A stretch of 6,354 bases of DNA from an uncultured Lacticaseibacillus sp. Its GTDB lineage: Bacteria > Bacillota > Bacilli > Lactobacillales > Lactobacillaceae. The translations under genes and the position numbers were made by a program. The notes beneath the pieces were generated by a model that was not told the DNA's origin, did not search any database, and saw only the letters and a list, made by a program, of their open reading frames with translations. Location: contig CAKRHU010000098.1 in assembly GCA_934339215.1 (NCBI GenBank), forward strand, positions 1 to 6,354, read 5' to 3'. Shown here one piece after another: positions 1-6,354 of the stretch (position 1 is the stretch's first letter; every line of letters begins with the position of its first letter).

Positions 1-285
1 GTCTGTATCTGCCAACGACCTGATGAAACCAACTGCTTGTGCAAAAGATTGTGATGCATCTGAATTTTCATTCCAAGCAGCGGCAAATGTTTCAAGTTTC
101 AGATTTTTCTTTTGGTCAGTAACGAAAAATGCCTTGAAGTCTTGATGCGCTGCGGTAAATTGGCACAGAGCATGAATCGTGACATGACTTTTTCCACTAC
201 CTGTCGGTGCATTCATCAACCAAAGCTTAGGCTCTGGCGCATTGTTCATTTGATCAAATAAGTGCGTGATTGATTTGACTTTCAT
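1..285 (-). CDS. Walker A ATPase, probable DEAD/DEAH-type (superfamily 2) helicase, N-terminal part
   Basis: The reading frame is open for 95 codons from ATG at 285 to the left edge, so the C-terminus is outside the window. The start is supported by AGGAGG (291-296) five bases upstream. A Walker A/motif I, NAPTGSGKS, lies at residues 25-33, preceded by hydrophobic residues (LWLM). About 20 residues later a hydrophobic strand followed by TDQKKNL (residues 52-62) resembles helicase motif Ia. The APTGSGKS form and its position close to the N-terminus are typical of superfamily 2 helicases and type III restriction (Res) subunits; this is family knowledge. The Walker B/DEAD box and later motifs are not in view, so another P-loop ATPase cannot be excluded. 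By hand count this segment is about 41% GC, lower than the ahp genes, which may suggest an accessory or acquired gene. It has its own promoter and is separated from the upstream 889-residue gene by a terminator. Confidence 0.72.
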   Translation of the reverse strand, partial: MKVKSITHLFDQMNNAPEPKLWLMNAPTGSGKSHVTIHALCQFTAAHQDFKAFFVTDQKKNLKLETFAAAWNENSDASQSFAQAVGFIRSLADTD

Positions 286-329
286 CGATACCTCCTAATT
301 TTTTGACTGTAACGCGATATCAAAGTAAC

Positions 330-359
330 GTCATCAGAACACCCGTTCGTTTTGACGAC
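330..359 (-). promoter_or_regulatory. Inverted repeat in the helicase-gene leader
   Basis: Read on the minus strand, two 11-base arms (GTCGTCAAAAC and GTTCTGATGAC) flank an 8-base loop. They pair at every position except one A/C mismatch, with one G-U pair. The repeat begins only a few bases after the -10 element, so it lies at the start of the transcript. It could be a repressor operator or a 5' stem that affects mRNA stability. It is not followed by a T-run, so it is not a terminator. The role is inferred. Confidence 0.4.
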
Positions 360-362
360 TAA

Positions 363-391
363 AGTGTACGCGCTGTCATCTTATTTGTCAA
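363..391 (-). promoter_or_regulatory. Sigma-A-type promoter of the helicase-like gene
   Basis: On the minus strand a perfect -35 hexamer TTGACA (386-391) is separated by 17 bases from TACACT (363-368), which matches the TATAAT consensus at four of six positions. Transcription would begin near 355-357, giving a leader of about 70 bases before the ATG at 285. The upstream sequence is AT-rich, which may act as an UP-like element. The promoter lies just downstream of the terminator of the 889-residue gene, so the two minus-strand genes are probably separate transcription units. Confidence 0.75.
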
Positions 392-439
392 AATATTTTT
401 CTCGTTAGTATGTGACGGTTACCAGTATATTTTGAATCC

Positions 440-476
440 AAAAAATGAGGCGTTGATTTTTCATCAACTACCTCAT
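440..476 (-). terminator. Rho-independent terminator of the pRiA4b ORF-3-like gene
   Basis: On the minus strand ATGAGG (471-476) pairs with CCTCAT (445-450), and GTTGAT (463-468) pairs with ATCAAC (452-457). A small internal bulge (TA against G) separates the two helices and a 5-base loop closes them. The stem runs straight into six Ts on the minus strand (440-445). It lies 12 bases after the TAA stop codon at 489-491. The plus-strand side has no immediate T-run, so it should act mainly leftward. Confidence 0.88.
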
Positions 477-488
477 CTCTAAATCTTT

Positions 489-3158
489 TTAGCCGCGTGG
501 TTTAAATGGCACGACTTTTCTTGAATGACCAGGTTGCTCTTGAATCACGACTTGCAAGCGCCCGGCTTGTTTTTTGGACATGGACTTGAAATGATTCATC
601 GCGTCAATGAAGTCATGCAACACTTCAATTTGTTGGGCTTGATCATTGCGACTGAGCGCTTTGGCTCGCGGTTGCCAGATAGCTTCAACAGCTTCTGGTG
701 TCCACTTCAACGGCGTCAACAAATGTTGGGCGTACATTTCATCGGCAAAGTCCACGGCGATCACTTGATCTTCTGGATTACCGGTGGCTTCCCACATTAA
801 ATCTCCCGCTTCATTGTGGACGCGGGTAGCTGTGGCTTGGCGCCATTTGCGGCCATCAAGGGTTTCAATATGCTGGCGTGGAGTGGTGGCCACTTTTGGT
901 GCGGATAATCCGTAGAAATCTTCGTCCGAAAATGGCAAATCGGAGGCACCCGCACTGAGGTCTTGATTCGGCAAGTCTTCAACAAACTGCTTATCGGGTT
1001 CCCGATTATCAGCATCTGCGGCCAACTCGATCATGTGGGCAGCGTTATTTTGCATGGTTTTAATGATACGGTTCGCCGGTTTGGCAGCGAGTTGTTTGTG
1101 CTTGTGCAGATAATCGACAAAACCGCTGACTAAATCAGCAAGGGCCGCATAATTTTCGGTCGTCAGCGACACATGGGCCGGATAATAATCCAGCATCATA
1201 TCCGTCAAGTCAGATGGACGCCATTCGTCGATCAACACATCATGTTGTTGTAGCATTTGCGCAATGAAGCCGACAATGAGATTCGTGGCCGCATTTTGAT
1301 CGTGGTAATTGATTTTCAACCATTGTTCACTGGCGAAGAAGTTTTGTAACGGCTCCTCATAATTGTTTTGGACAATATCGCGAGCGGCCGCACCATCAAG
1401 GACCTCATCATCTTCATCCGAAGCTTGGGCTAACAAAGTCGACGCGCTAGCTTTCACCGCATTGATCAGGGCATCGGCTTTTGCTTGTGTCAAATCACGG
1501 TTGCCTTTCAGCGTTTGCAAAAAAGCCGCAACCACTTTTGGAAAAATCTCGGCGCCGGTACGATTGAGGCTGACGGAATCAGGATAATCATGGGTCAACA
1601 CTTGTTTAACTTGGGCGGGTTGCCATTGATCGACAAATTTGCCAGTCTCGCGATACATGGCCGCAAAAAAGTCGAGCAGCATATCATCGACTTCACTGCC
1701 AGTGCCGATATTTAACAGTCGAAACTGGGCTGAAGCATAGAAACGGCCTAGCATTGGGCTGTAATGTGCGATCAAAGTCGACCACATTGCGTCTTCTTGA
1801 TCATCGTCGTGCATATCATCGTAATCATCATCGTCGTCTTGATCGAAATAATCGTCCCATTCTGCTGAAACCTCACCGTCAAACACTTTACTTTGCGCAA
1901 TCAAGGTTGCGGAATTTTGTTGAATGGCTTTGAGAAAATTGCTGGCAACTTTGGCCGCCAAGTCATGATGCGCTTGCAGATCCTTGATAAATTCACTGAT
2001 CAAGCGTGGCAATAAAGCAACTTCATTGTCCTCCATGGCTTCTCGTTGCGCATAATGATCAGTCATCACCTGCTGGATATCTTCAGATTGCCAAGCATTC
2101 AACAATTTATGCGTCACGCGATACATCGCCGCAAAGAAATCCATGAGCAGATTTTCGAGATCCCCTGGTAACTCGCGATTGAGTTGTTGGTAGGCAGCAC
2201 TCGTGCGAAAACGATCGATCTTGGTGTTATAGTAGGCATCTAGTTGATCCCACATCGCCTCTTCAGCTTGATTAAAATCATCGTCTTCGTCGACATCCCA
2301 ATCAGCATCAGGCATTAACCCTTGCTCCAAAATCACTTGGCCCATCAGTTCGTCAATTTGATTGGGCGTTAACTTCGGTGCCAGTTCGCGATGTTCTGCC
2401 ATCACATGCAAGAAATCCCCCACAATGATCATCATCGAGCGTTGTGAATCGGCGTCATCTGACAACTGTTTGATCAAGGTTTTCAAGCCTTGGGCCAACT
2501 TGGGTTTGGTCCATTGCTTCAACGGCAAATCGTCCATGATCAAGACAAAAATGCGCAGGTAGACTTTCAAGACGCCGCTTGGCACTTCAGTCATGTCTGC
2601 GCGTTGTGGGGAGTTTTCGAATAAGGCCAGTTGTTGGGTCAAATCTTGCGTCACCACGGCATCTAACTGTTTCTTAGTGGCACTGACCAACTCTTCATCA
2701 GGCATCAACGCAGTAATGAGATCATGATTAACGGCGTCACGGTCAAACTGTCCCGCGCGCACGCCGAGTCCATCTTCGTAAAATCCGGCCCCATGCCCGG
2801 CCAAACAGGTGGGAAGCATACTTTCCAGGTTTTGATTTTGTTCAAGTTCGATTTGATGATCCCACGACTCACCAAAATCGTAGGTATACTTCACAGTGCC
2901 TTTGATCAAATCTGGCCAAATTTGGGTCTCCGCCGCATCTTTTGCATTGGCATCTGGATCTAAGCTCAGGTCTTCATAGGATAGTCCTTGCTGCCATGCC
3001 GGATAAAAGCCATATAAATGAGCATTCTCCCAACCAAAAGCAGACTGAATCACTTTGTGTAATTCAACATAATTGAGGTCGACTGGTACAGCCAATCGAC
3101 GCCAGGTCAATGGTTTACGGTGTTCAAGGGTAACTTTTAAAATCAACGCTTTCGTCAT
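489..3158 (-). CDS. Large pRiA4b ORF-3-like protein with tandem helical repeats, function unknown
   Basis: The 889-residue protein starts at ATG 3158 with AAAGGAGT just upstream. Residues 4 to about 150 match the plasmid pRiA4b ORF-3-like family (NCBI also uses the name IS1096 passenger TnpR family); the hallmark YTYDFGESWDHQIELE lies at 91-106. That domain usually stands alone or in much shorter proteins. The rest, from residue 196, appears to be about five diverged copies of one mainly helical module. Each has a hydrophobic motif of the DFFAAMY type (MDFFAAMY 339-346, LDFFAAMY 495-502, VGFIAQML 629-636, VDFADEMY 802-809) followed 10 residues later by a conserved Trp (W216, W356, W512, W646, W819), then a second helical half. 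Linkers are very acidic (residues 290-295 and 435-456). No signal peptide, membrane segment or catalytic motif is visible, so it is probably cytoplasmic. The family call is firm. The module count rests on alignment by eye. No biochemical role can be assigned. Confidence 0.9.
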   Translation of the reverse strand: MTKALILKVTLEHRKPLTWRRLAVPVDLNYVELHKVIQSAFGWENAHLYGFYPAWQQGLSYEDLSLDPDANAKDAAETQIWPDLIKGTVKYTYDFGESWDHQIELEQNQNLESMLPTCLAGHGAGFYEDGLGVRAGQFDRDAVNHDLITALMPDEELVSATKKQLDAVVTQDLTQQLALFENSPQRADMTEVPSGVLKVYLRIFVLIMDDLPLKQWTKPKLAQGLKTLIKQLSDDADSQRSMMIIVGDFLHVMAEHRELAPKLTPNQIDELMGQVILEQGLMPDADWDVDEDDDFNQAEEAMWDQLDAYYNTKIDRFRTSAAYQQLNRELPGDLENLLMDFFAAMYRVTHKLLNAWQSEDIQQVMTDHYAQREAMEDNEVALLPRLISEFIKDLQAHHDLAAKVASNFLKAIQQNSATLIAQSKVFDGEVSAEWDDYFDQDDDDDYDDMHDDDQEDAMWSTLIAHYSPMLGRFYASAQFRLLNIGTGSEVDDMLLDFFAAMYRETGKFVDQWQPAQVKQVLTHDYPDSVSLNRTGAEIFPKVVAAFLQTLKGNRDLTQAKADALINAVKASASTLLAQASDEDDEVLDGAAARDIVQNNYEEPLQNFFASEQWLKINYHDQNAATNLIVGFIAQMLQQHDVLIDEWRPSDLTDMMLDYYPAHVSLTTENYAALADLVSGFVDYLHKHKQLAAKPANRIIKTMQNNAAHMIELAADADNREPDKQFVEDLPNQDLSAGASDLPFSDEDFYGLSAPKVATTPRQHIETLDGRKWRQATATRVHNEAGDLMWEATGNPEDQVIAVDFADEMYAQHLLTPLKWTPEAVEAIWQPRAKALSRNDQAQQIEVLHDFIDAMNHFKSMSKKQAGRLQVVIQEQPGHSRKVVPFKPRG
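1791..1856 (-). repeat. GAT/GAC codon run encoding an acidic linker
   Basis: On the plus strand this is a run of ATC and GTC triplets. On the coding strand these are Asp codons, giving a segment between residues 435 and 456 that is mostly Asp with a few Tyr, Met, His, Gln, Glu and Phe. It separates the second and third repeat modules of the 889-residue protein. Two codons alternate, so it is not a pure microsatellite, but its length could vary between strains by slippage in steps of three without breaking the frame. Confidence 0.7.
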
Positions 3159-3197
3159 GGGGACTCCTTTGTTAAGCCGATAAAGTCAACTGGTTCT

Positions 3198-3206
3198 ATT
3201 TTACCA
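3198..3206 (-). promoter_or_regulatory. Putative extended -10 promoter of the pRiA4b ORF-3-like gene
   Basis: On the minus strand TGGTAAAAT has the TG-N-TAnnnT layout of an extended -10 element, with TAAAAT differing from TATAAT at one position. It lies about 40 bases before the ATG at 3158, giving a leader of roughly 30 bases. No good -35 hexamer occurs 16-18 bases upstream, which fits an extended -10 promoter but lowers confidence. Confidence 0.45.
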
Positions 3207-3213
3207 TGCCACA

Positions 3214-3229
3214 CCCGAAATTTTCCGGG
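3214..3229. promoter_or_regulatory. 16-bp near-palindrome upstream of the pRiA4b gene promoter
   Basis: CCCGAAATTTTCCGGG is symmetric except for one mismatched pair and the central TT. It covers the position where the -35 element of the minus-strand promoter would be, so it is placed like an operator or activator site. The regulator is unknown, and the palindrome is short enough to be chance. Confidence 0.3.
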
Positions 3230-3278
3230 AATATCTATTTATCATGGGTGGCATCGGCATTTTCCAAGGATCAACCCA

Positions 3279-4365
3279 ATGCTGCGAATATACAATCAAA
3301 ATATCATAGTTGCCCACTTCGTCGACTCATTGCCATATTTTCACGAAACCGCTCAAGATTTCGGGGATGGCTACGGCTTTGTGGTCGATATCGACTCTGG
3401 CAAACCGGGAAAATAGCTCGGCCTACGTGCTGACTTTGACGCATTAGACGTGCAAGAAGCTGGCGACTTCCGTTTAAATCCCCAAATCCTGGCGTCATGC
3501 ATGCGTGCGGGCATGATGGGCATACCGCTTATTTAATGGTGCTAGCCCGCGAACTCAATGCTGACAAAGCGGAATGGTCTGGTCGCGTCCGCATCATTCA
3601 CCAACCTGCTGAAGAAGTGTCGCCAGGCGGTGCGAAATCAATGCTTGAAGCTGGTGTGTTAAACGGCTCAGACGCAGTAATCGGCGCGCATGTGATGAGC
3701 AGTATGCCAGTGGGCACAGTGGGCTACCACTTAAATGCAGCGCAAACTGGCCGCGCCAACTTCACGCTGACCTTCACTGGGCATGGTGGACACGCGTCGA
3801 TGCCGGATTTGGCCAATGATGCGCGTAGCCGGGCGTTATTTTGTCACGGCGCTACAAACCATTGTGTCGCGGCGCATTGATCCTTTTGATACGGCGAGTG
3901 TGACGATCGGCAGCTTTGATGGCGTGGGGTCGTATAATGCGATCAAACAAGCCGTCACACTCAAAGGCGATGTGCGCGTCATGAAAGAATCAACGCGCAA
4001 AGTGATCCGTGAACAAATTGAAACCTTAGTCCATGGCGTGGAGGTGATGTTTGGAGTGCAGGCAGAATTGGATTACGACGATAATTATCCGGTTTTGGTC
4101 AATGATCTCGCCATTATGACCCCGGCAGTTGACAGTATCCAGCGTGGTGGCGTGGCCAAAGTGTTCGACTGCGGGCCGCAAGACCCTTCTGAAGATTTCG
4201 CGTATTTTGCCCAAAGCTTGCCTGCCGCGTTCTTGTATATCGGTTGCGCCAAAGACGACGGGTTGGACCACCCCCCATCACAGTCCAGACTTTTTCATGG
4301 ATGAACGCGCCTGGTTGATCGCCGCACAAACTGTCGGCACTGCCGCCTTAAATTATTTAAATTAG
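3279..4365 (+). pseudogene. Degraded M20-family amidohydrolase/peptidase gene
   Basis: Homology runs through three frames. Frame one starts at ATG 3279, eight bases after AAGGA, includes HETA and GDGYGFVVDI, and meets an in-frame TAG at 3414-3416. Past this stop the same frame continues with LRADFDAL, then a single-base loss near 3467 shifts to the frame carrying LPFKSPNPGVMHACGHDGH. That frame holds HQPAEE (3599-3616) and GHGGHASMP (3779-3805). Loss of two bases in a GC repeat at about 3821-3825 shifts to the frame with YFVTALQTIVSRRIDPF and EDFAYF (4191-4208). One extra C in the run at 4271-4276 breaks DHPHHSPDF, and the last frame ends at TAG 4363-4365. The family's metal-ligand and catalytic motifs (HACGHDGH, the Glu pair in HQPAEE, the final HH) are all recognisable, so decay is fairly recent. 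The stretch between HETA and GDGYGF seems about 20 residues short compared with relatives as I remember them, suggesting an N-terminal deletion. Intact relatives hydrolyse amide bonds of N-acyl amino acids or peptides. No active enzyme is expected. Confidence 0.92.
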
Positions 4366-4376
4366 AATGATTCAAA
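4362..4376 (+). promoter_or_regulatory. Weak second PerR-box-like site
   Basis: TTAGAATGATTCAAA shares its first eleven bases with the PerR-like box of ahpC (4444-4458) and matches the PerR consensus TTATAATNATTATAA with three mismatches. It overlaps the stop codon of the amidohydrolase pseudogene, exactly 82 bases upstream of the main box. It may be an auxiliary site or a chance or duplicated sequence. Confidence 0.3.
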
Positions 4377-4382
4377 AAAATT

Positions 4383-4420
4383 ACCGCCTGCAGCCCTACT
4401 CCCGCAAGCGGTTTTAATTT
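4383..4420 (+). terminator. Rho-independent terminator after the amidohydrolase pseudogene
   Basis: ACCGC (4383-4387) pairs with GCGGT (4408-4412), and TGC (4389-4391) pairs with GCA (4404-4406) across one C/A mismatch. The loop is 12 bases, and TTTTAATTT follows. A run of seven As immediately upstream (4374-4380) means it could also work on the minus strand. It separates the decayed gene from the ahp operon, so ahpC depends on its own promoter. Confidence 0.7.
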
Positions 4421-4438
4421 GCTGCAAAAAGTCAAGGG

Positions 4439-4466
4439 TTGATTTAGAATGATTACAATGTATGCT
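4439..4466 (+). promoter_or_regulatory. ahpCF promoter
   Basis: TTGATT (4439-4444) and TATGCT (4461-4466) are separated by 16 bases. Each matches the sigma-A consensus at four of six positions. The predicted start is near 4473, about 28 bases before the ahpC ATG. The moderate hexamers and a PerR-like operator filling the spacer fit a peroxide-inducible promoter. Confidence 0.68.
4444..4458 (+). promoter_or_regulatory. PerR-box-like operator of ahpCF
   Basis: TTAGAATGATTACAA matches the Bacillus-type PerR box TTATAATNATTATAA at all but two defined positions (G for T at position 4, C for T at position 13). It fills most of the spacer between -35 and -10, where a bound repressor would block RNA polymerase. 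In Firmicutes PerR is a metal-dependent peroxide-sensing repressor whose classical targets include ahpCF. No perR gene is in the window, so the regulator is inferred. Confidence 0.65.
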
Positions 4467-4500
4467 AGAGGCGTAGTCAAATCTAAGGAGGATATTCACA

Positions 4501-5064
4501 ATGAGTTTAGTAGGAAAAGGAATCGAACCATTCAAAGCAGAAGCCTATCTTAAAGGAGAATTTACCACCATCACGGATGACGACTTGAAAGGTCACTGGA
4601 GCGTTGTGATGTTTTACCCTGCAGACTTTTCATTTGTTTGCCCAACAGAACTAGAAGATCTGCAAGATCAATATGAGACCTTGCAAAGCTTAGGCGTGGA
4701 AGTTTATTCCGTGTCTGAAGATACCCATTTTGTTCACAAAGCTTGGCATGATGAATCAGAAGCCGTGGGCAAGTTGCAATACGCCATGATCGGCGACCCC
4801 AGCCATCAGCTCGCCCGCATGTTTGACGTGTTGGATGAAGACGCCGGCCTCGCCCAACGTGGGACTTTCATTCTCGATGACAACGGCGTGGTGCAATCTA
4901 TGGAAATTAACGCAGATGGCATTGGCCGCAACGCCGCGGAATACATCGACCGCATCAAAGCTGGCCAATACGTGGAATCCCATCCTGGCGAAGTGTGCCC
5001 GGCTAAGTGGAAGCAAGGCGAAAAAACCTTGACCCCAGGCTTGGACCTCGTAGGTAAGCTCTAA
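4501..5064 (+). CDS. ahpC: Alkyl hydroperoxide reductase subunit C (typical 2-Cys peroxiredoxin)
   Basis: The 187-residue protein has the full length of the AhpC family and starts at ATG 4501, nine bases after a strong AAGGAGG (4485-4491). AhpC reduces H2O2, organic hydroperoxides and peroxynitrite in the cytoplasm and is re-reduced by AhpF. The peroxidatic Cys is C47 in [13 protein letters not shown], where Ser replaces the commoner Thr at position 44 of the PxxxT/SxxC motif. The third active-site residue is probably R120 in AQRGTF. The resolving Cys is C166 in [10 protein letters not shown], close to the C-terminus, followed by the conserved tail ending LDLVGKL. Its stop overlaps the ahpF start, so the two form an operon. 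A PerR-like box in the promoter points to peroxide induction. No lesion is visible. Confidence 0.98.
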   Translation: MSLVGKGIEPFKAEAYLKGEFTTITDDDLKGHWSVVMFYPADFSFVCPTELEDLQDQYETLQSLGVEVYSVSEDTHFVHKAWHDESEAVGKLQYAMIGDPSHQLARMFDVLDEDAGLAQRGTFILDDNGVVQSMEINADGIGRNAAEYIDRIKAGQYVESHPGEVCPAKWKQGEKTLTPGLDLVGKL

Positions 5065-6354
5065 TGCTGACAGCCGAATTACAACAACAACTCAAAGCCT
5101 ATTTCCAATACTTAGTCGATCCCGTCGTGTTCCGGCTTGATGCAGGCGACGATGCCAACGGCCAAAAAGTACGCGAGTTTGTCGAAACCGTTGCCGGACT
5201 TGATTCACGGTTATCAGTGGAAAAAGCGTCGTTAAAGCGTCAGCCAAGTTTTACCATCGACCGCGCAGGCCACGTTCCATCTGGGATCGAATTTGCCGGC
5301 GTGCCACTTGGGCATGAGTTTGAATCCTTCGTGTTGGCCTTGTTACAAGTTTCCGGCCACGCGCCAAAAATCACTGCTGAACAACAACAAGCCATCGACG
5401 CCATCGACCAGCCGCTACATTTTGAAACTTATGCCAGCCTCAGTTGTCACAACTGCCCTGACGTCGTGCAAGCGTTGGATATCATCAGTGTGCTCAACCC
5501 TAACGTCACCCACACCATGATCGAAGGTTCGATGTTTCAAGCCGAAACCGAAGCCCACGATATCATGGCGGTGCCGACCGTTTATCTCAATGGCAAAGAA
5601 TGGCACAATGGGCGCGCAGATCTCAATGCGCTGCTGGCTAAAATTGCTGGCCACCATGGTCCTGTTGCTGTCACTGCCGCCCAAAAGGACCGCGTTTACG
5701 ATGTGTTGATCATCGGCGGCGGCCCGGCAGCTGGCGCTTCAGCGATTTATGCCGCGCGCAAAGGGTTAGCCGTCGCAGTGGTGGCTGATCATTTTGGCGG
5801 GCAACCGTTGGAAACCGTCGGCATTGAAAATGTCCCAGGCACCGATTATATTGTCGGTGAAAACTTGATGCAAAACATTCAAGCGCAACTGACCAAATAC
5901 CATGTCACGATTTTGTCTGGCCAAACGGTCAATGGTCTGGTCGCCGGCTCTCCGGTGCGCGTCGACTTGCTCGGTGGTGCCCAACTACATGCCAAAACCG
6001 TGATCGTCGCGACCGGTGCACACTGGCGCAATCTCAATGTGCCTGGCGAAGCCGAGTTCAAAAACAAAGGCGTTGCCTATTGCCCGCATTGCGATGGCCC
6101 ACTGTATAAAGACAAAGCAGTCGCCGTGGTCGGCGGCGGGAATTCTGGCATTGAAGCGGCGATCGATTTAGCTGGGATCGCCAAGCATGTGACCGTTTTG
6201 GAATTCGCGCCGAAAATCTCAGCAGATGCCGTGTTAGTCGCTAAAGCCCGCAGCTTGAACAATGTCGACTTGATCGCCAATGCGCAAACCACCGAAGTCA
6301 TCGGCGATGGGCGCGTGAACGCTTTGACCTATACGGATCGCGCTACTGGATCTG
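5064..6354 (+). CDS. ahpF: Alkyl hydroperoxide reductase subunit F (NADH-dependent AhpC reductase), C-terminus beyond window
   Basis: The frame is open from ATG 5064 to the right edge, giving 430 codons. E. coli AhpF has 521 residues, so roughly 90 are missing. The start shares its A with the ahpC stop (TAATG), with only a weak AGGTAAG before it, suggesting translational coupling. Residues 1 to about 200 form the N-terminal thioredoxin-like region with the CHNC redox centre (C128, C131), which passes electrons to AhpC. A linker near 200-210 leads to the flavoprotein part: FAD-binding IIGGGPAAGAS (216-226), FGGQPLETVGIEN (244-256), the second redox centre CPHC (C340, C343) in AYCPHCDGP, and NADH-binding VVGGGNSGIEAA (355-366). 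The order matches AhpF and distinguishes it from plain thioredoxin reductase, which lacks the N-terminal domain. The C-terminal FAD-binding motif lies outside the window. All visible catalytic residues are intact. Confidence 0.97.
   Translation, partial: MLTAELQQQLKAYFQYLVDPVVFRLDAGDDANGQKVREFVETVAGLDSRLSVEKASLKRQPSFTIDRAGHVPSGIEFAGVPLGHEFESFVLALLQVSGHAPKITAEQQQAIDAIDQPLHFETYASLSCHNCPDVVQALDIISVLNPNVTHTMIEGSMFQAETEAHDIMAVPTVYLNGKEWHNGRADLNALLAKIAGHHGPVAVTAAQKDRVYDVLIIGGGPAAGASAIYAARKGLAVAVVADHFGGQPLETVGIENVPGTDYIVGENLMQNIQAQLTKYHVTILSGQTVNGLVAGSPVRVDLLGGAQLHAKTVIVATGAHWRNLNVPGEAEFKNKGVAYCPHCDGPLYKDKAVAVVGGGNSGIEAAIDLAGIAKHVTVLEFAPKISADAVLVAKARSLNNVDLIANAQTTEVIGDGRVNALTYTDRATGS

Noticed and set aside
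525..800. Plus-strand 91-codon ORF opposite the 889-residue gene
   Set aside because: It is antisense to a well-supported coding region, and its translation shows no recognisable motif; treated as a shadow. The same applies to the plus-strand ORFs at 1363-1715, 2362-2562 and 2724-2963.
1791..1856. Short periodic sequence as a CRISPR or iteron array
   Set aside because: The periodicity is three bases and is explained by Asp codons within an open reading frame; there are no spacers.
3184..3189. TTGACT on the minus strand as a -35 element for the 889-residue gene
   Set aside because: A -10 hexamer 16-18 bases downstream would fall on the ribosome binding site, and none is present there.
3206..3433. 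Plus-strand 75-codon ORF at the start of the amidohydrolase region
   Set aside because: The recognisable amidohydrolase residues (HETA, GDGYGFVVDI) are in another frame starting at 3279, so this frame is a shadow of the pseudogene.
4756..5016. Minus-strand 86-codon ORF inside ahpC
   Set aside because: It lies fully antisense to ahpC and shows no motif of its own. Minus-strand ORFs inside ahpF (5415-5684, 5766-6067, 6077-6301) were rejected for the same reason.

Overview
The window looks like chromosomal DNA from a Gram-positive, mid-GC member of the Lactobacillales, probably Lactobacillaceae. The reasons are strong AAGGAGG-type ribosome binding sites, a PerR-like operator before ahpC, lactobacillus-like protein sequences, and coding regions near 50% GC. 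The species call is an inference.

Left part (1-3206), minus strand. A pRiA4b ORF-3-like protein of 889 residues (489-3158) is transcribed leftward from a putative extended -10 promoter and ends at a clear rho-independent terminator (440-476). Beyond it, a separate strong promoter (363-391) drives the first 95 codons of a Walker A-containing protein, probably a superfamily 2 helicase-type ATPase, which runs off the left edge. The 889-residue protein is the least ordinary item. After the N-terminal pRiA4b domain, a helical module appears to be repeated about five times, with highly acidic linkers. Its function is unknown.

Middle (3279-4365), plus strand. This is a decayed M20-family amidohydrolase/peptidase gene. 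The metal-binding and catalytic motifs can still be read, but they are spread over three reading frames. There is one in-frame TAG, three small indels at short repeats, and a probable N-terminal deletion. A terminator follows it.

Right part (4439-6354), plus strand. This is a peroxide-defence operon, ahpC (complete) and ahpF (430 codons, truncated by the window edge), whose start and stop codons overlap. The promoter carries a PerR-box-like operator between -35 and -10, and a second, weaker copy lies 82 bp upstream over the stop codon of the pseudogene. AhpF passes electrons from NADH to AhpC, which reduces H2O2 and organic peroxides.

I see no RNA gene, CRISPR array, insertion sequence or attachment site. 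No gene-free stretch exceeds 300 bases. I do not see a convincing complete new multi-gene system. The best candidate for something undescribed is the repeat-built pRiA4b protein.
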